From Siphonodentalium dalli (taxonomy: Eukaryota > Mollusca > Scaphopoda > Gadilida > Siphonodentaliidae): a stretch of DNA of 64,000 bases. This document shows, one piece after another, positions 59,353 through 64,000 of this stretch (position 1 is its first letter; each line of letters begins with the position of its first letter). The stretch covers positions 196,051,887 through 196,115,886 of the forward strand of contig CP136062.1 in the NCBI GenBank assembly GCA_032622095.1, in the 5' to 3' direction. The translations under genes were made by a program, and so were the position numbers. The notes under the pieces are model-generated. The model was not told the origin of the DNA. It saw only the letters and a list, made by a program, of their open reading frames with translations, and searched no databases.

Positions 59353-59694
59353 GTGTGGCATGCCACATATGGCATAGACCAGTCCTATATCTGCTAATCA
59401 GGGTCAGCATGGTCAGAAGAAAAAAAATCTTTTGGCCTATTTTTTTTCATTTTCAGATATTTTGGCCAAATTGAAAAAGCAAAATATAGTATGATCATTG
59501 AGAAAACCAAAATAAAAAAAAACCAATAGAAAACTAATGATTAAGTATTAACAAACAAAGGTTTTTGTGCCTGGTTATATTCTGAATAGTGATTGCTGAT
59601 TATCTGCTTGAAACTTTTTGGCCAAAATTTGTCTAATAGAATTTTCTCTTAACCATATTCGAAAAATATGGCCAATTTGACAACTGACAGCACG

Positions 59695-60259
59695 AACCCT
59701 GTCTGACACGCCAGCCTGCATGGTACTAATTTGTATTACATACTTATCTAACCCTGTCTGACACGCCAGCCTGCATGGTACTAATTTGTATTACATACTT
59801 ATCTAACCCTGTCTGACACGCCAGCCTGCATGGTACTAATTTGTATTACATACTTATCTAACCCTGTCTGACACGCCAGCCTGCATGGTACTAATTTGTA
59901 TTACATACTTATCTAACCCTGTCTGACACGCCAGCCTGCATGGTACTAATTTGTATTACATACTTATCTAACCCTGTCTGACCCGCCAGCCTGCATGGTA
60001 CTAATTTGTATTACATACTTATCTAACCCTGTCTGACACGCCAGCCTGCATGGTACTAATTTGTATTACATACTTATCTAACCCTGTCTGACACGCCAGC
60101 CTGCATGGTACTAATTTGTATTACATACTTATCTAACCCTGTCTGACACGCCAGCCTGCATGGTACTAATTTGTATTACATACTTATCTAACCCTGTCTG
60201 ACACGCCAGCCTGCATGGTACTAATTTGTATTACATACTTATCTAACCCTGTCTGACAC
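59695..60259. repeat. Minisatellite, 55-bp unit, ~10 near-identical copies
   Basis: The unit runs from ACCCTGTCTGACACGCCAGC through TGCATGGTACTAATTTG to TTACATACTTATCTA. One variant base at 59982 (ACACG to ACCCG). It lies in intron 5. Confidence 0.97.
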
Positions 60260-61470
60260 CTCCCTACATCGGTGTTACAGTGATTGTTCCTCTGTCTGAC
60301 AGAACCTCCCTACATTATTACCCACATATTGGAGATGTGCAACATGTATATACGTGACAAGAAAAATTGTACCTAATATTAATAACATCAGTGGAAGTAT
60401 ACCGTAATATGGCCTATTGCCTGGGTGCTCGTTAACTCAATAACTGCACTGTCGCTGGTCATTTGAGACATTGGCTGATGTAATTTTTACGTTAATAAAG
60501 TGCATCATAAACCACTGTTAATGACTAATGAGCACAATGTATTGAATACCAGCACAGTTCTCAGCGATGTTATGGTTATAATATTTGTGAGTTCATTAGA
60601 ACGAACGTAGCGATTAATTTAAGTTTTAGGAATAGCCAAATACATAAACAAACAATACAAAAGTAGGAATGAACAATGGACCGCTGGTTGTTCCTACGGT
60701 AAATAAAGGAATCAAATGTTATGGAAACTATAAGTTTCATCAAACTTCCAGAGCATGGTTAACAATCACAAACGTGTGCCCCACCTGCAAATTGCATGAC
60801 TCAGAACAATTTTAAGTATTTGATAACAGTCTGTTTCATTCAGCATTCACCACACGATATGCAATAGCCTTTACTAGTAACTTCTAAGTATACATTTCTA
60901 CTTATAATATCCAAACAAAGTACACTTGCAATGCAATTGTGGAGAACATCACTGATTAAAATGCCATATATACATGTACATGTATATTGTTCCCTGGTTT
61001 TAGAGAGAATGTCAATCAACTTCCCATTGGTCCAATCAGATTCAAGGGCGAGTGCATTCAGTTCATTTAACACGGTGACAGTCGGCACATTTCAAAGACA
61101 TATTGCCACCTTTCAAGTATATTAAAATATACAACGATGTCGCAATGTGTTCAAATCTGCAGTGCGGCCAATTTGTAGAATATACAACGATCCGACGAGA
61201 AACCATGTCGCATCATCAAATGAACTGCCAACTGTTTGCAACATATATCAGTAGTACTCATGTTATTGGAATCTCTTTGGTACGCGATCAAAGGATGTTA
61301 ACACCTCAGTTGTAGATAGAACTGTGTAAAATAAACACGGTATTCAATAATACCCGGCATCTTCTGACATCCGATATAAATAACACAGATTAATCGACGA
61401 TGGAAATGGTAATCGATTATCGGCTTTATCAACGGTTCATCGATTATACGATTAATCGTGGCACCCCTAG
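60260..61470. mobile_element. Intron 5: probable hAT-like insertion (about 60387-61470)
   Basis: The right end ATTAATCGTGGCACCCCTAG (to 61470) resembles hAT termini. Sequences on either side (60315-60386 and 61471-61600) are continuous in the relative at 46290-46460. The possible duplication is TTAATAAC (60379-60386) and TTATTAAC (61471-61478), one mismatch. A matching left TIR is not visible. No coding frame. Confidence 0.5.
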
Positions 61471-61739
61471 TTATTAACCCTTTTCGACTTAGAAAATTTC
61501 AAATTTTTGTTTTTATTTCTTTAACAAAGCAGTATCGATTTGCCACGTTTTCGGGGGGACACTGTGGTCGGCTGACCTTTTATTCCAAATTAAATTTAAG
61601 ACATGGCCACCAGTATGGACATTTTTTTTGTCCGGCTATACATGTATCTCAACCAATGGTTATAGGATCTAAATGAAATTTTATATGGAGGTTCATCATC
61701 ATGACTACTTTCAAAAGACGGCAAATGACTTTGGGGAGC

Positions 61740-62187
61740 CTTGCATGTACAAGAGAATACATTGGCCAAACAATATTAACTTGATTGTAAGCCAGTGCAT
61801 TCTCTTATATATACAAGGCTCCCTATGGATGACTCACATGTATAAGAGATGCACTGCTACAGGATCTTTAATGTTGCACCAGCCCAGCCTTGAAATAGGG
61901 TGTCTGTCATGCAGAATGAGGTCCCCAGAGGGTGAATTTAGTCATGCTACCCCACATAGCATGTTAGCATCACCAAATTCACCCTCTGGGAACCTCATTC
62001 TGCTGAGGTGTAAGCAGAATGAGGTCCCCAGAGGGTGAATTTGGTGATGCTACCCCGCATAAGCAGAATGAGGTCCCCAGAGGGTGAATTTGGTGATGCT
62101 AGCCCGCTATGCGGGGTAGCATCACTAAATTCACCCTCTGGGGACCTCATTCTGCAAATGACAGACACACTATTTCAAGGCTTGGCA
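61740..62187. repeat. Intron 5: GCATTCTC hairpin, then nested triple GAGGGTGAATTT palindrome
   Basis: Arms at 61755-61860 (AGAGAATACATTGGCC, GCCAGTGCATTCTC, CAAGGCTCCCTATGGA) belong to the 52.8-kb family. 61884-62187 has outer arms CAGCCTTGAAATAGGGTGTC and its complement enclosing tandem GCAGAATGAGGTCCCCAGAG units at 61914, 62008 and 62065. Confidence 0.8.
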
Positions 62188-62332
62188 CCAGCCCAGCCCA
62201 GATCAGCTCCCTTCACAAAGGGGATATACATGATACAGTATGAGTCGTACAAGTTTTTATTTGATTGGCAAACTTTCAGTATCTTTTTATTCACATTGCC
62301 ATCACCTAACCAATTGAGGTCCCTATTAACAG

Positions 62333-62632
62333 TTGCTGATCGGGTGATGGAAAAAGCACCACTGTCTTTATGTGGCCAAGAGCTACACATGTATGTTGTT
62401 GAAGAATCTGACGAGAGTGGTGATGAATCATTAGAGGAGTCATTCACCGAGGCATTCGAGGAGCAGTCATATCCGTGTGCTGTACAAGTACGGGGACTCA
62501 AACCTACAACGAGCGAGGAAGGTTTAATTTTATACTTTGAAAGCCAACGGCGAGCTGGTGGGGATGAAATAGTGAAGCACGAGATAAATATAGAGAAGGG
62601 TGAAGCGGCTCTGCACTTCAAAAGTGAGGAAG
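62333..62632 (+). CDS. PARP14-like multi-RRM gene, exon 6 (RRM 2 end, RRM 3)
   Basis: The acceptor is TCCCTATTAACAG and the donor GTAAGT at 62633. It enters and leaves in the same phase as exon 5, so exons 4 to 6 are phase-symmetric. The first residues ADRVMEKAPLSLCGQELHMY finish RRM 2 (helix 2 and strand 4). An acidic linker (EESDESGDESLEES) follows, then RRM 3: AVQVRGLKPTTSEEGLILYF, ESQRRAGGDEIVKHEI and KGEAALHF. The LxLYFES-x-RRAGG motif is again the PARP10/14-type signature. The protein continues past the window; whether it ends in macrodomains and an ADP-ribosyltransferase, a RING, or something else cannot be seen. Confidence 0.85.
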
Positions 62633-62729
62633 GTAAGTTATAATTATCTATGGTAACCTTCACACATAAACCCCGAGTAAGATCATATACTAATACACAT
62701 GATTGTTTACGGATAACAACAGTGTCCTC

Positions 62730-63825
62730 TAGGGCTGGACGATATTAACGAAAATAAAAACCGGGATTTTTGGAAATTAAAACCGCGGTTAACGATATAA
62801 TCGCGGTTTTTTTAAAACATCAGATACTAGTAACTTAAACAGTTTCTCACTGTTCGCTAGAATCACATCATTGTCATTAATTTTGACAAGTTGACGTCAA
62901 TAATAACATACACAACCTTTCAACCAGTGACAACCTCATGCTCGATCGATATTCGGAATGAAAAGTAAATTCACCGGTTAAATTCCGCTATTCGGACAAT
63001 TTCTTTCCGGTGACTTGACAAATTCTGGTATATACCGATAATTAATAAAACCATTATCTAGTCTATGCCAAAACTAAAAGTGTTCTATACTATATAGTAT
63101 CCTTTTCTAACTCGGTATATTCAACTATGTTGAGCAAATACATATGTTGTTCCCGATGACACTTGCGTCGCTTGACAAATGGAATATGGTTTACCGTCAA
63201 GACAAATTTTAGCGAAGTCCACACACACACGTAGTACATAACTTTTGGAATTCGGCCATGTATTTTGGGCGGGTTTGAAGCCCTAATTCTATAATATTGG
63301 TTTTAACCAATCGCCGTGAGTGGTTTCTTCTAGACGAGAAGGGGGCGGTATCTTCGCTCATTTACTATTTTGATTGACGGTGCATGTGCATCATTTTACT
63401 GAAGGAAGAGGCGTGGCAAAACTGACATTCATATTGATCTATCACCCGATCAGTCTTCAATCATTTGGTGAATTCTCTTGTAATAAAAAGTATGCAGGGA
63501 AGTCGGAGGGTTTGTGTAATATTGTGAGCGAAAGGGGGACGTATTCGGGGTTTTCATATCCCCCTAATTTCGTTAGTCGTCCTAAACGTTGTTTACTATG
63601 ATTATTGAATATTGAAAAAGTCAGGACACGGGGATTTAGTTGGAATTTAAAACTTAAATAACTCGATTTAGGCTTGAGTTAAACTATTTGTTTGTATACG
63701 CTTATGATGGTCTGGCACCCTCTATTGCCGACGATATTACGATTATTTTAGTTCAGACGATATTACTGACGATATTGAAATATTAACCGGGTATTGATGA
63801 TTAATCGCGAAACCGCCCAGCACTA
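62730..63825. mobile_element. Non-autonomous hAT-like element, 1096 bp, 8-bp duplication
   Basis: Ends TAGGGCTGGACGAT and (reverse complement) TAGTGCTGGGCGGT. GTGTCCTC at 62722-62729 and 63826-63833. Sub-terminal AACCGCGGTTAACGATATAA and ATTAATCGCGAAACCG are typical of this group. It lies in the intron after exon 6. Confidence 0.9.
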
Positions 63826-63984
63826 GTGTCCTCTCACTATAACCATGTAACACTTTAAACGACTCAGCATTCTAGCAATAGTATACAGTATGTTATATAT
63901 TCGATCAGATGATTTGGTTTCACCGTTGATAATTTAATGGAAAAAAAACATTGTGTGTGAAAAACTACATTTCATGATTAAGTG

Positions 63985-64000
63985 TTAACCCTTTACCCAA
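63985..64000. mobile_element. Possible TTAA-type element end at the window edge
   Basis: TTAACCCTTTACCCAA looks like a TTAA target followed by a CCC-type piggyBac terminus; the rest is outside the window. Confidence 0.25.

Noticed and set aside
62175-62663. 162-codon minus-strand ORF
   Set aside because: Antisense of exon 6; the plus strand has RRM motifs and matching splice sites.

Overview
The window looks like animal DNA from a lophotrochozoan, most likely a bivalve mollusc. It is AT-rich, its genes are split by canonical GT-AG introns of 3 to 17 kb, and most of it is transposable elements and hairpin repeats. The bivalve placement is an inference. It rests on diverged 'GTCCGTCTGTCCGTC' repeats, 'ACATGTACATGTA' motifs, APE-type LINEs with a 2A-like motif, and a PARP14-like multi-RRM gene.

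Layout. 1-247: 3' end of a C2H2 zinc-finger gene. 591-6756: nested TTAA-flanked elements plus two near-identical 2.2-kb arms in inverted orientation. 7406-11275: a nearly complete LINE with a 2A-like motif, endonuclease and reverse transcriptase, broken by one frameshift. 12507-14134: a unit with terminal inverted repeats (TIRs) holding a SAP-like ORF and a THAP first exon. 14706-19791: a 5.09-kb almost spacerless palindrome with a 3-bp target duplication; a related copy of its insertion site, still empty, lies at 34.29 kb. 21155-23356: a TTAA-flanked element with long TIRs.

25.3-62.6 kb: one large plus-strand gene. Six exons (25484-25682, 42925-43058, 47448-48090, 53550-54788, 59191-59352, 62333-62632) join in phase into an open frame of 892 codons that runs off the window. 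It encodes an RRM-like domain, two low-complexity blocks made of in-frame tandem repeats (the first ends in a PPxY motif), and two RRMs with the RSGGG-type signature of PARP10/PARP14. A consensus interferon-stimulated response element lies about 150 bp before the start codon, which fits an immune-inducible gene. The catalytic part, if any, is beyond the window.

The introns are full of mobile DNA: hAT-like elements with 8-bp duplications, TTAA/piggyBac-like MITEs, TA/mariner-like perfect hairpins, TWA/Harbinger-like MITEs, an endonuclease remnant bracketed by inverted minisatellites, a reverse-transcriptase fragment on the minus strand, and several minisatellites. Intronic palindromes would place long double-stranded RNA in the pre-mRNA of this putative antiviral gene.
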